Shown here in pieces: positions 1 through 8,507 of a DNA stretch of 34,573 nt. Made by a program: the position numbers and the translations under genes. The notes below the pieces were generated by a model. It saw only the letters and a program-made list of their open reading frames with translations. It had not been told where the DNA came from and ran no database searches. Source of the stretch: a bacterium (GTDB lineage: Bacteria > Patescibacteriota > Minisyncoccia > Moranbacterales > GWC2-37-73); NCBI GenBank assembly GCA_003251635.1, contig QKEW01000015.1, forward strand, positions 1 through 34,573, written 5' to 3'. Positions within the stretch are counted from its first letter, which is position 1. Each line of letters opens with the position of its first letter.

Positions 1-201
1 AAAAGGGCAGCTAGTAAAATGATTAAAAAAAGTATTATTAAAAAGAGTTTTTTTCTTGTCATTTTTGTGTTATTTAAGAGCAATTTAACTCCTAAATTAT
101 AGCAAAAAAATGAGAAAAAAGGAAATGGCTTTTGGGTGAATAAAGGGGGCTATTTTTTTGTACTAATCCGAAAGAGTAATAATTAAATTATTTGAGGGTT
201 T
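1..201. other. AT-rich upstream region, no gene recognised
   Basis: I see no convincing gene here. A 27-codon ATG ORF starting at base 19 (lysine-rich, hydrophobic middle) has no clear ribosome binding site and is not called. The last bases (GAGGGTTT just before 202) provide the ribosome binding site of the DUF1360 gene. No clear promoter hexamers could be assigned. Confidence 0.5.
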
Positions 202-702
202 ATGTCTGAAAAAAATGGTTCAAAAAGAAATTATAGCGGGCATTTTCTTTCTGTTTTAGCCTTTTCCCTGCTAACGGCCGGTTTGGCTTCTTGGCTATTT
301 TTTAGCCAAAATCTAAATCTGACAATTTCTTGGTTGGATTTTTTGGTGTTGTCTTTGGCTGTTTTTCGTCTAACTCATCTTTTGGTCTTTGATCTGGTTT
401 TTGATTTTATCCGGCACTACTACAAAAAAAGAGGTGGCCTTTTTGCCACCACAACTAATGAACTGCTTTATTGTCCTTGGTGTGTCAGTATCTGGCTGGG
501 AGTTTTGGTGGTCTTTTTCTATCTATGGATTCCCCAAACTTTCTACATTTTTCTAGCCCTAGCTTTTTCAGCCGTAGCCTCCCTACTCGAAACGATTTCC
601 AGCCGTTTGATCAATTCCAATCATCAAAACAAAGAGGATACCCATTCAAACAACCTCAATTCACCAAACAATCCAGAATCTGACACGGATCAATCCAATT
701 AG
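202..702 (+). CDS. DUF1360 family membrane protein
   Basis: The protein has 166 residues, with hydrophobic segments at about 15-35, 43-66 and 97-128. The family signature is readable: an FRLTHLLVFD segment at about 55-64, then an LLYCPWCVSIWLG motif with paired cysteines at 91 and 94. DUF1360 proteins are small membrane proteins of unknown function; the CPWC pair might bind metal or be redox active, but this is not shown. The tail (about 135-166) is hydrophilic and rich in Asn, Ser and Asp. The ATG follows GAGGGTTT, a good ribosome binding site. The 3' end overlaps the convergent M23 peptidase gene by 47 bases, so the two reading frames share their last codons on opposite strands. The family call is fairly secure; the function is unknown. 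Confidence 0.75.
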   Translation: MSEKNGSKRNYSGHFLSVLAFSLLTAGLASWLFFSQNLNLTISWLDFLVLSLAVFRLTHLLVFDLVFDFIRHYYKKRGGLFATTTNELLYCPWCVSIWLGVLVVFFYLWIPQTFYIFLALAFSAVASLLETISSRLINSNHQNKEDTHSNNLNSPNNPESDTDQSN

Positions 703-1402
703 CTAGAAGATTTTCACTAGCCACATAGCCAGTCAAGCTAACAGTGCTTCCCCGGTGAATTCCCAAGTGTAAGTGCTTCCTTTCGCCGTCAGTCTGGGAA
801 CTATAGCCTTGCCCCAAATTTCCCAAAAATTCACCAACTAAAAGCTGTTGCCCAACATTTTTCAAAATGCTGCTCAAATCCAAATGTCCATAAACCACCG
901 TCACTGGGTTGCCTTGCCAGTCACACTCTTGCACCAAAACTCCGCCATATCCACTGGCAGGTCTTTTCAAAACAATCTGACCATTGCAAACAGCCTGAAT
1001 CGGCACATTCACGTCAGCCTCTTGCTCAAAAGTTTCCAGATCAATAGCTGTGTGATAGCCTTGAAATCTTTCCGGCTGAACCGGTGAATTATCGGGAGAC
1101 ACAAAAATGCCAAACGGTTTTTTGGTTAAGCGCTCCGACATTTTGTCCATCGGATTATCCCAGCCAACATCATCAATCACGACCGAATTCGTCTGGCTTG
1201 AGTTGTTTGAATTTTCGAATTTGTTCACACCCACAGAATTTACTGCTGTTTCTACTGAAAGATCAGCATCTGAATTTATCATGGTTGATGAATAATTTGA
1301 AAACAAAAAAACACTAGCCAACCAAAAAATCAGTCCTGCCAGCAAAATCAATGCGACAATAAACCAAGCTGGTAATTTTGAATTTGAAATCTTAAGCTTC
1401 AT
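656..1402 (-). CDS. M23 family metallopeptidase (LytM-type), membrane-anchored
   Basis: A 248-residue protein with one N-terminal membrane anchor (about residues 11-35), an Asn/Ser-rich linker and a C-terminal LytM/peptidase M23 domain (about 110-240). Zinc ligands fit the family: H117 and D121 in GYHTAIDLE, and H212 within the HLHLG motif at 210-214, with a further conserved His in VVYGHLDLS (about 173). Such enzymes cut peptide cross-links in peptidoglycan outside the membrane, or bind it if degenerate; here the key residues are present, so activity is plausible. The start codon overlaps the end of the msrB fragment (ATGAAGCTTAA), so it could be translated by coupling. It probably belongs to the same minus-strand unit as the DUF2207 gene. 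Confidence 0.85.
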   Translation of the reverse strand: MKLKISNSKLPAWFIVALILLAGLIFWLASVFLFSNYSSTMINSDADLSVETAVNSVGVNKFENSNNSSQTNSVVIDDVGWDNPMDKMSERLTKKPFGIFVSPDNSPVQPERFQGYHTAIDLETFEQEADVNVPIQAVCNGQIVLKRPASGYGGVLVQECDWQGNPVTVVYGHLDLSSILKNVGQQLLVGEFLGNLGQGYSSQTDGERKHLHLGIHRGSTVSLTGYVASENLLANWIDPCQILDCLVN

Positions 1403-1529
1403 TGGACTTATCTATAAAATTTCTCAAAATTTTTCCGAAATTTGAAAACTTTTGGTGCATCACCCGAAACTGTTCAGGCGTCAGAATTTCTTTCCACTGC
1501 TTCTCGGTTTTGACAATTTTCCCTATCAT
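1392..1529 (-). pseudogene. N-terminal remnant of msrB (peptide methionine sulfoxide reductase B)
   Basis: A 45-codon ORF lies in the gap between the DUF2207 and M23 genes. Its first half reads KTEKQWKEILTPEQFRVM, which matches the typical start of MsrB proteins (K-T-E/D-x-x-W-K-x-x-L-T-P-E-Q-Y/F-x-V). The match stops after about 25 residues. Everything that makes MsrB work is missing: the two CxxC zinc motifs, the GWPSF stretch and the catalytic Cys. The remaining 20 residues are unrelated, and the ORF ends inside the M23 start. An in-frame stop lies just upstream of the ATG. The simplest reading is a deletion remnant; a repurposed small ORF coupled to M23 translation is possible. Confidence 0.6.
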
Positions 1530-1596
1530 AAATTTAACTTATGATTACGCCTTTAATACAACTCTTCGAACCGAATATTGCCAAACACCTAAATTC

Positions 1597-3318
1597 TTAC
1601 CAACCACCTCCGCCGCCTCCGCCTCCGCCGCCGCCAGCTCCACCGCTGCCGCCACTACCTGAAGAAGTTGAAGTGTTAGATGCAATAGCTCTAGATAAAC
1701 TATCCATATGATCAGATAGGGCGCCCAGTGAAGAAAAATCAGCTCCAGAAAACCAAACCAAGGGATGCGCTCGAAAATAATCCTCTCCGAAAATTTCCGC
1801 AAATCTCTGAATCCAAATTCGCGTCAGCCCAAAAATAATGGCGTAAGGCAGAAATTTTTCAAAGATATTTTCTCTTTCATAAAATTCGGCCCGATCTTTA
1901 TCAACCGTTTTGATAAACAATCGAAAGCCCTTGATTTGCCAATTCAGCTCAGCTCCACTATTTGTGCGCTTGGGCATAATAAAAGAAAAAATCAAAATTA
2001 TCACCGCAGTTAAGATTAAACTGATACCCAAACTAAGATTTTTCTCTATCAAATAAAAAGAAGGAAGGATCAGCGCAACCCCAATTAAGGTAAAATATTT
2101 TTTAAATTTTAAACCCATTCTGGTCAACATCTTTTTTTCAATCAAACTTTTTTGAACTTCTTTTTTTAACGGCTGTAAAACTTTGTAGAATTCTTTTTTC
2201 AGAGAAGATAATTTTACCACCGAGCCTTTTTCAAAAATTTTATTCAAAATCAAACTTTGCGAACGACTCAAATTTCCATTTTCAATAGCCTTTGAATTGC
2301 GCTCCAGTTGATAGGTCTTCAAATCCAAAAACAAAATTTTCTCCTCCACTTCTCGGATGGTCAAAAAACCTCCAACTGCCAGATTGATAATCTCTCCGAC
2401 CACCAATTTATTTTCCATTTCACCATTTCGCTCCAAGATTCCCATCTCCAATGGCAACAAATTTCCAGGCGGATCATATTGCGCGATAACAGTTTTTTTG
2501 ATTTTCGGATCCTTTCCAAAATTAAACCAAAAGTAAAAAGCTACTCCCAAAACAACAATCGGAATCAGATAGTACCAATAGAGACTGAAAAATTCAAACC
2601 AACTCATTTGATAGGGTTCAATAATGTTCTTGGGAAAAGTAACTGAAGCAGTGATACCTTGCCTTTTAGCTAAAGTTTGGGTCGAGAAAAATTCCAAGAC
2701 ATTCGGCTGGCTCCAGGCAAAGGTCGCCGAGTTGCATTGCTGATCCCCCAGAGAACCGGCGTAACAAAAAACTTGAGAATTTTCCGAATTGATTCCTGGC
2801 GGAAAAATCAACTTGACCTGAAAATTATCAATTTCCAAATCCCAAAAATTTCCGCTCAAGTTCCAATAAAGCTCGTCAAAATTTTCCTGGCTAAAACGAA
2901 CAGCATTTTTTACTTTGTAGTGTATCTCATAGTTATTAACGCCCTGAACTGTTTGATTTGGATCACCGATTTTCCAAGTTACTGTTTTGTCATTCCAATT
3001 TCGACTTTGGGTGTATTGCAAGGGCCTGCCTAAAAAATCTTGGATCGAAATCAACTCGACTGGACTTTTGATTTTTCCTCCGTCAATCAAATTGACTTGT
3101 TCCGGCAAAACACGAAAAATTCCATGTTTGTTCGGCGCCATTCCGCAATCAGCTGTGATTCTTTCAATAACATCCAAAGACGAATCAGTCCCGATTGTGA
3201 TTTGGGAATCAAAATTTTGAATATACCAATCACTGACATTTTCTCGCGCCAAAACACCTTGAAAACTAAATAAAAATCCAAACAAACTAATCAAAATTAC
3301 CCAAAATTTTATTTTCAT
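1597..3318 (-). CDS. DUF2207 domain membrane protein with glycine-rich tail
   Basis: A 573-residue protein with an N-terminal signal peptide (about 1-24), a large extracytoplasmic beta-rich domain (about 28-240, beginning with the typical WYIQNFDSQITIGTDSSLDV stretch), a membrane segment near 245-268, a cytoplasmic region, a membrane pair at about 408-450, and a C-terminal tail of Ser/Gly ending in eleven glycines and Trp. This layout, including the G-run plus W ending, is typical of DUF2207 (YciQ-like) proteins, whose role is unknown. No ribosome binding site is visible. A TATAAT sequence at 3348-3353 (minus strand) could be a -10 element giving a short A-rich leader. It is followed by the msrB remnant and M23 on the same strand. 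Confidence 0.85.
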   Translation of the reverse strand: MKIKFWVILISLFGFLFSFQGVLARENVSDWYIQNFDSQITIGTDSSLDVIERITADCGMAPNKHGIFRVLPEQVNLIDGGKIKSPVELISIQDFLGRPLQYTQSRNWNDKTVTWKIGDPNQTVQGVNNYEIHYKVKNAVRFSQENFDELYWNLSGNFWDLEIDNFQVKLIFPPGINSENSQVFCYAGSLGDQQCNSATFAWSQPNVLEFFSTQTLAKRQGITASVTFPKNIIEPYQMSWFEFFSLYWYYLIPIVVLGVAFYFWFNFGKDPKIKKTVIAQYDPPGNLLPLEMGILERNGEMENKLVVGEIINLAVGGFLTIREVEEKILFLDLKTYQLERNSKAIENGNLSRSQSLILNKIFEKGSVVKLSSLKKEFYKVLQPLKKEVQKSLIEKKMLTRMGLKFKKYFTLIGVALILPSFYLIEKNLSLGISLILTAVIILIFSFIMPKRTNSGAELNWQIKGFRLFIKTVDKDRAEFYERENIFEKFLPYAIIFGLTRIWIQRFAEIFGEDYFRAHPLVWFSGADFSSLGALSDHMDSLSRAIASNTSTSSGSGGSGGAGGGGGGGGGGGW

Positions 3319-3397
3319 TTTTTCGTTTTTTAAAAATTTCTATTTTTATTATAACTTTTTTAGCTATAAATCGGAAATTTTTATCTATTAAAACAAA

Positions 3398-3423
3398 AAA
3401 CGCGACCTGCAAAAATCGCGTTT
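3398..3423 (-). terminator. Intrinsic terminator after the RND operon
   Basis: An 8-bp perfect stem AAACGCGA/TCGCGTTT with a 10-base loop, followed on the minus strand by a T-run. It sits between the end of the RND gene (3448) and the DUF2207 start, so it closes the RND/fusion-protein operon. Confidence 0.85.
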
Positions 3424-3447
3424 CTTTAAAAAGTTATTTTAGGACTT

Positions 3448-6400
3448 TTATTCTTCCACCAAGCTCTCATCCTTAACCAACATCACAAATAACGTTGGGA
3501 TGACAAACAAGGTTAGAAAAGATGAAAGCATCAGACCGAAAATAATCACCGAACCCATCGCCAACCAAGTTTCATTGGAAAGTGTCACCGGCGTGATTCC
3601 GACAATCGTACAAATCGAGGTAATGAAAATGGCTTCCAAACGAGACTTGCCTCCATCCACCACGCTTTCAAAAAATCCGATTCCGCTTTTAATATTAAGA
3701 TTGATTTTATCCACCAAAATGATAGCGTTTTTCACCACAATTCCAAAAAGTGCCACCACTCCGATCAACCCTGGAAAGCTCAAGCTTACTCCGAAAAGTG
3801 CCAAGCCGAAAAACACTCCGATCAAGGCCAATGGGATCGTTACCAAAACAATGAAAGTTTGACGGAAAGAATTGAACTGGATAACCAAGGTCGAGACAAT
3901 CAAAACCAACGCGATGATCATAGCGCGAATGATTGACTGCACCGACTCAACATTTTGTTCATTTTCTCCTCCGTAACTTATTTCATAACCGGCAGGCATT
4001 TTGTAATCAGTAATTTTTTGTTGAAATTGTTTCAAAACTTCGCCGGCATTGGTTTGAGCATTGACGTCAGCTGAAAGCAAAATGACCCTTTTCTGATCAA
4101 TTCGAGTAATTTTTTCAACTGACGGTTGCAAATTGATCTTTGCCACGTCTTTGAGAAAAATTGTTTGACCGGCGTCATTTTTAATTTGCAAGTTTTGCAA
4201 AGACTCCAAATTCGGCAAACTATTTTCGCCAAAGCGCGCCACCACCTGAGTCTCGTCTCCTCCGGAAATTATCTTGGTAACTTCAGTTCCGGAAATAGCC
4301 ATGCGCAGCGTTTGGCTAATATTGGCCGCGCTGATGTTGAAAAGTTTCATCCGATCATAATCCAAATCAAAAACATAGTCAGCCGGTGAATCTTTGAGCG
4401 AGGTGTCCACATTAACAGTTCCGGAAATAGAACTCAAGAATGGTTTTAGATCGTTGGCAATTTGATCCAATACTTCTAAATCATCTCCGGAAATTTGAGC
4501 TTCAAAAGCACTACCGGATGGCGGCCCACCAGCACTAATCACCACAGTAATGGTCGCATCCGTTATATCCGCCAGATCCTGACGCATAACCTGGGCCAAG
4601 TCATAGGATTTGATTTGACGCTCACTTTCATCTTTCAGTTTGATGGTAATTTGAGATTGATTGGAAGAACTGGCATTACTGCCCGATCCAATGACTGTGG
4701 AAATATTCAAAATTTCCGGATATTTCAAAAGTTTCTCCTCAACCTCAGATGTGATTTGAGAAGTTTCTTCAAGTTTCAAGCCCACTGGAGCTTCTACGTT
4801 AACAAAAATTATTTCCGAATCACTAACTGGAAAAAATTCACTCTTGACCACTCCCAGGATCGGAAAAGAAATTGCCATCGCCAAAAGTAAAACCACAGCA
4901 AAAATTGTCAGGCGTCGACTTTTTCGAGTAGTTAAAATTCGACGCAAATATTTTTCATAGACCGGCACAATCCGATCAAAATGTATGATTCCATGAATCA
5001 ACTTGGAAAAGAAATCTTTGTCTTCGTGAAAACCTTGGTTTTTCAATTTCAGCTTAATCAAATCATCATTTCTGGATTCTCGCTGAGCCAATTTTTTGTT
5101 TTCAAGCAAATCTTGTTTGCCTTTTAGCAAATACCAATCAATCAAGCCATAAAAAACCAACACACCGATTGATAAAATTATGCCAGCCGTCCAAAAACTG
5201 GAACCCGCCAAAGAAAAACCGCCCAAAGCCACCAAAGCGACCGCCGCCAAAATCCAAAAAAACATAGCGCGCGTCAACCGCACCCTTTCCAAAACCGCTG
5301 CCAAAGGATGATTAACAAACAAAGCCACGAATAAAGAAGCGATCAGGGTCACTGAAACTGTGATTGGAATTGAACGAATGTAGGAACCGATAATTCCACT
5401 GGCAAAAAGTAGCGGCAAAAAGGCCCACACGGTCGTCAGGGTTGTTGTTAACAAAACTACCTTAAAATCATTGAGCACCAATAAAACCGCTTCTTCCGGT
5501 GTGAATTTTCCGGTATTGAGATATTGCTTAGTCGCACTAACCACCACAATCGCATCATCCACCAAAAGACCCAGCGCTAAAATCAGCGAAATCATCGAAA
5601 GAAAATTCAAACTGATTCCAAAATAAAGCATGACTCCAAAAGTTATAAAAAATACTAATGGAATTGCCAAAGAAGCTACCAATGCCTCTTTTAGACCAAT
5701 AATCAAAAACAAAATTCCAAAAACCAAAATTATGGTCAAAATAAAATCGTGCACCAACTGATCAAAATTTTTCCTAATTTCCTTGGCAGTATCAATGGTG
5801 ATGTCATATTCAATTCCCGCCGGAGCCGCTGCGATCATTTCGTCCAATTTAGTTTTGGCCTGATCAGCTGTTTCAATGATTGATCCCCCGGTTTTTTTGA
5901 CAATATCAATACTGACGCTTTCTTGCGGATTTTCGCCGTTTTTGGAAAAACGCGAAATAGCTGTTTTTTCAATGGCCTTAGCACTAACTTCAGCCACATC
6001 TTTCAAATAAACAATTGCTCCATTTTCACCAGAAAGAATCGGGATATTTTGAATTTCACTAACTTCAAAAAAGCGAGAATCGGTCTTGACGGCATAGTTG
6101 TAACGCTCACCGGAAAAATTACCGGGAGGAATCTGAAGATTAATTGATGAAATTGTCTGATTAACAGCCAACGGTGTCAATCCAAAAAAAGCTAGCTTAT
6201 TATTGTCATAGGCTATTTCATATTCATATTGGTCTCCACCGGAAAGATTGACCTCGCGAACTCCGGAAATTTTTTCCAATTCCTCTTGAACGTCCTTGGC
6301 AAAATCTCTCAGCACGAATCCGTCATAGGGACCCGCAATGGAAACTGAAAAAATCGGAGTGTCATCAACAGAAATTTCCGTTATCATCGGCTCATTGGAA

Positions 6401-6834
6401 TCTTGAGGTAAATCGTTTTTGACATTATCAACCGCGTCTTTCAATTTGCGCAAACTATCATCCAGATTGGCTTTAGCGTCAAATTGAACCGTGATGGAAG
6501 AAAGTGAATTGGCAGAAGAGGAAGTAACCTTGTCCAAATCCTTCAAGCCGGAAATTTCCGTTTCCAATTTCTTGGTTATCAAATCCTCCACATCAACCGG
6601 AGAAGCCCCGGGAAAAACCGTGGTAACAATTGCGATTGGAATTTTCACTTCCGGATCCGATTCGACCGGCAAGGCTCGGTAAGCATAGATTCCCAAAGCC
6701 GTTAGCAAAACGATAATCAATAAAACTACTCGAAAATTTTGCACGAAAAAATTCAAGAAACTTTTTTTCAGTTCCGGTCGAAATTCCAAGCTTTCTAAAT
6801 ATTTATAATCTGAAGATTTTTTATTCTCTTTCAT
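3448..6834 (-). CDS. RND family efflux transporter permease (AcrB/HAE1-like)
   Basis: At 1128 residues it has full RND length. It has an N-terminal transmembrane helix (about 34-54), a large extracytoplasmic loop, a helix bundle from about 362, a second helix near 650 opening the second half, another large loop and a final bundle to the C-terminus. The proton-relay residues of HAE-type pumps are present: D426-D427 in LALGLLVDDAIVVV and K1035 in GIVVKNAIILVDK. The central cytoplasmic linker (about 570-640) is long and charged. The family uses proton influx to drive export of drugs, lipids or other hydrophobic compounds. It lies 33 bases downstream of its membrane fusion protein. No TolC-like channel is nearby, which fits a single-membrane cell. 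The substrate cannot be inferred. Confidence 0.93.
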   Translation of the reverse strand: MKENKKSSDYKYLESLEFRPELKKSFLNFFVQNFRVVLLIIVLLTALGIYAYRALPVESDPEVKIPIAIVTTVFPGASPVDVEDLITKKLETEISGLKDLDKVTSSSANSLSSITVQFDAKANLDDSLRKLKDAVDNVKNDLPQDSNEPMITEISVDDTPIFSVSIAGPYDGFVLRDFAKDVQEELEKISGVREVNLSGGDQYEYEIAYDNNKLAFFGLTPLAVNQTISSINLQIPPGNFSGERYNYAVKTDSRFFEVSEIQNIPILSGENGAIVYLKDVAEVSAKAIEKTAISRFSKNGENPQESVSIDIVKKTGGSIIETADQAKTKLDEMIAAAPAGIEYDITIDTAKEIRKNFDQLVHDFILTIILVFGILFLIIGLKEALVASLAIPLVFFITFGVMLYFGISLNFLSMISLILALGLLVDDAIVVVSATKQYLNTGKFTPEEAVLLVLNDFKVVLLTTTLTTVWAFLPLLFASGIIGSYIRSIPITVSVTLIASLFVALFVNHPLAAVLERVRLTRAMFFWILAAVALVALGGFSLAGSSFWTAGIILSIGVLVFYGLIDWYLLKGKQDLLENKKLAQRESRNDDLIKLKLKNQGFHEDKDFFSKLIHGIIHFDRIVPVYEKYLRRILTTRKSRRLTIFAVVLLLAMAISFPILGVVKSEFFPVSDSEIIFVNVEAPVGLKLEETSQITSEVEEKLLKYPEILNISTVIGSGSNASSSNQSQITIKLKDESERQIKSYDLAQVMRQDLADITDATITVVISAGGPPSGSAFEAQISGDDLEVLDQIANDLKPFLSSISGTVNVDTSLKDSPADYVFDLDYDRMKLFNISAANISQTLRMAISGTEVTKIISGGDETQVVARFGENSLPNLESLQNLQIKNDAGQTIFLKDVAKINLQPSVEKITRIDQKRVILLSADVNAQTNAGEVLKQFQQKITDYKMPAGYEISYGGENEQNVESVQSIIRAMIIALVLIVSTLVIQFNSFRQTFIVLVTIPLALIGVFFGLALFGVSLSFPGLIGVVALFGIVVKNAIILVDKINLNIKSGIGFFESVVDGGKSRLEAIFITSICTIVGITPVTLSNETWLAMGSVIIFGLMLSSFLTLFVIPTLFVMLVKDESLVEE

Positions 6835-6867
6835 ATTTTTGCAGATAAGTAAAAACGGTTATTGCTC

Positions 6868-7953
6868 TTATTTCAATTCGACAGTTTGACCGTCGCCAAC
6901 CAAACGATTTCCTTCAATAACCACCAGGTCTTCCATTGAAAAATCCGCTTTGATCCGCGCGTTTTCACCAAAAATTTCTTCAACCTCAACGGTTTTTTTG
7001 AAAACCCTGGAATCACTAACTAAAAAAATATAATTTTCGTTTTGCGCAAAAGTAATGGCGCTAAGCGGAACTATGATCGAATCATTCGAATCTGCTCGAT
7101 AAATAACAGGAATGAAGACATTTGTGACTGTTTCGATTAGGAAATCCTGATTACCAACTGGTAGCGCTTCCACTAAAAACTTTCGAGTAGTCTCATCGGC
7201 TTGAGAAGCTACACTGACAATCTTAGCTGAAAATTTTTCTGATTCATCTCCAACTTCAATCAAATTACCAACTTTCACGCCATCAAGCTCGTCCAAGCTC
7301 ACATAAAAATTAATCTTGATTTGATTGCTTTGAGAGATGGTAGCCAAAGTTTGGCCAGCACTAACCGCGTCTCCCAAGGATACGTTTTTGGAAATCACAA
7401 AACCGCTGATCGGAGCTTTGATCAGATGATTGTTTCGAGCCGCTTCCAAAGCAATTTGGGCATTTTCTTTTTGCAGTTTGGCAATATCTTTGGCAGTTTT
7501 ATTAGCTTTGGAGTCGTCCTTTTCATAGGCGCGCTTGGCTGCATCATAATTTTCATCCGCTTGCTCCAAAGCATTTTCCAATTGCTTAAGCTGGCTGCTG
7601 GCAAAATCATTATTCACACCAAAAGATCCCCCTTGATCGTCAACTTTGACCAAGAGTTGATTTTGTCCAACCCACCGGCCCAAATCAAAATTAACCGCCG
7701 TAGCAATTCCCCCAGTCAAACTAACAACCTTGATTTGTTGGTCACCAACAATCAAGGCTGGATATTGCAAGGTGGTTTTTAATTCTTTCAAATCAGTAAC
7801 TTTTTGCGCCTCAACCGAAATTTTCTTGTCAGGCGGAGCTGTTTCTTGGGTAGTTTTCTGATTAACCTTTCTCAAAACCAAACCAAAACAAACCAAGACC
7901 AAGATAAGTCCAATTACAATCTTTTTCCAATTTTTTCCGTTTTTTTCCGACAT
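6868..7953 (-). CDS. RND-associated membrane fusion protein (HlyD/AcrA family)
   Basis: A 361-residue protein with an N-terminal anchor helix (about 10-27), a first half-lipoyl/beta segment, an alpha-helical hairpin (about 120-175, rich in Ala, Lys and Gln), a second lipoyl half with the common IKAPISGFVISKNVSLGD motif, then a beta-barrel domain and a membrane-proximal domain. These proteins link an inner-membrane pump to later parts of an export path. It is the first gene of a two-gene operon with the RND permease and lies just below a strong promoter. The helical hairpin is short compared with proteins that dock TolC, consistent with the absence of an outer-membrane partner. Confidence 0.88.
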   Translation of the reverse strand: MSEKNGKNWKKIVIGLILVLVCFGLVLRKVNQKTTQETAPPDKKISVEAQKVTDLKELKTTLQYPALIVGDQQIKVVSLTGGIATAVNFDLGRWVGQNQLLVKVDDQGGSFGVNNDFASSQLKQLENALEQADENYDAAKRAYEKDDSKANKTAKDIAKLQKENAQIALEAARNNHLIKAPISGFVISKNVSLGDAVSAGQTLATISQSNQIKINFYVSLDELDGVKVGNLIEVGDESEKFSAKIVSVASQADETTRKFLVEALPVGNQDFLIETVTNVFIPVIYRADSNDSIIVPLSAITFAQNENYIFLVSDSRVFKKTVEVEEIFGENARIKADFSMEDLVVIEGNRLVGDGQTVELK

Positions 7954-7998
7954 ATTATTTTCAATTACAGTTTAAGCTCACAAATTAACATTCTTTCC

Positions 7999-8027
7999 AT
8001 TCTAGCATAAAATGGTCATTTTGTCAA
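7999..8027 (-). promoter_or_regulatory. Sigma-70-type promoter for the RND operon
   Basis: On the minus strand TTGACA (8027-8022) is followed after exactly 17 bases by TAGAAT (8004-7999), with TGC just before the -10 (extended -10). The fusion-protein ATG lies 45 bases below the -10. Confidence 0.85.
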
Positions 8028-8052
8028 TAAAAAATCACGAGAAAACAAAAAA

Positions 8053-8083
8053 CCCACCGAGGCAGGTTTTCCGTCTCAGTGGG
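8053..8083 (-). terminator. Intrinsic terminator after the small membrane protein gene
   Basis: A 9-bp stem CCCACTGAG/CTCGGTGGG (one G-T pair) with a 13-base loop and a run of T on the minus strand. It separates the small membrane protein gene from the RND operon promoter. Confidence 0.85.
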
Positions 8084-8084
8084 C

Positions 8085-8300
8085 TCATTCAGTTTTTTCT
8101 TCTTGTTGCTGTAACACTTTTTCTAAAAAATAAAACATCACAGCTAACAGAAAAGATGTCACTCCTGCAAAAATTAAAAAAAACCTGAAAATGTAAGTTG
8201 GGATTGGCTCAATCAACAAGACTAATCCGAGTGCCAAAAATGGCGCCATCGTTCCCAATAAAAATCCGCACCGTCTCTTCGCTTTGGTCATCATAACCAT
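8085..8300 (-). CDS. Small two-helix membrane protein, unknown function
   Basis: About 71 residues with a basic start (MVMMTKAKRR), two hydrophobic segments (about 13-30 and 36-56) and a Gln/Glu-rich tail (QQQEEKTE). I chose the ATG at 8300 because AAAGGAT lies 5 bases upstream of it; an ATG 6 bases further in is also possible, and a longer form from 8345 would place the ribosome binding site inside the gene. It is followed immediately by a strong terminator, so it is probably a single-gene unit. I do not recognise a family. Confidence 0.6.
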   Translation of the reverse strand: MVMMTKAKRRCGFLLGTMAPFLALGLVLLIEPIPTYIFRFFLIFAGVTSFLLAVMFYFLEKVLQQQEEKTE

Positions 8301-8461
8301 GATTATCCTTTCTGCAGAAAAGTTTGGACAAATACTTCTTCGCACAATTAATCAAGAAACGATTGTATATTTTTATATAGATAGCATAAATAGTCAAATA
8401 AATAAAACATATAGGGATTCAAAAAAATTATATTATCAAAATTCTATTTTGAAGTAAAATA

Positions 8462-8470
8462 TGCTAAAAT
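8462..8470 (+). promoter_or_regulatory. Extended -10 promoter for the hydrogenase gene
   Basis: TGC followed by TAAAAT (8465-8470). No good -35 is visible at 17 bases, as expected for extended -10 promoters. Transcription would start about 30 bases upstream of the hydrogenase ATG. Confidence 0.5.
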
Positions 8471-8507
8471 TAAAAAGGTTTCGGATAAATTTTTAAGAAA
8501 AATCAAC

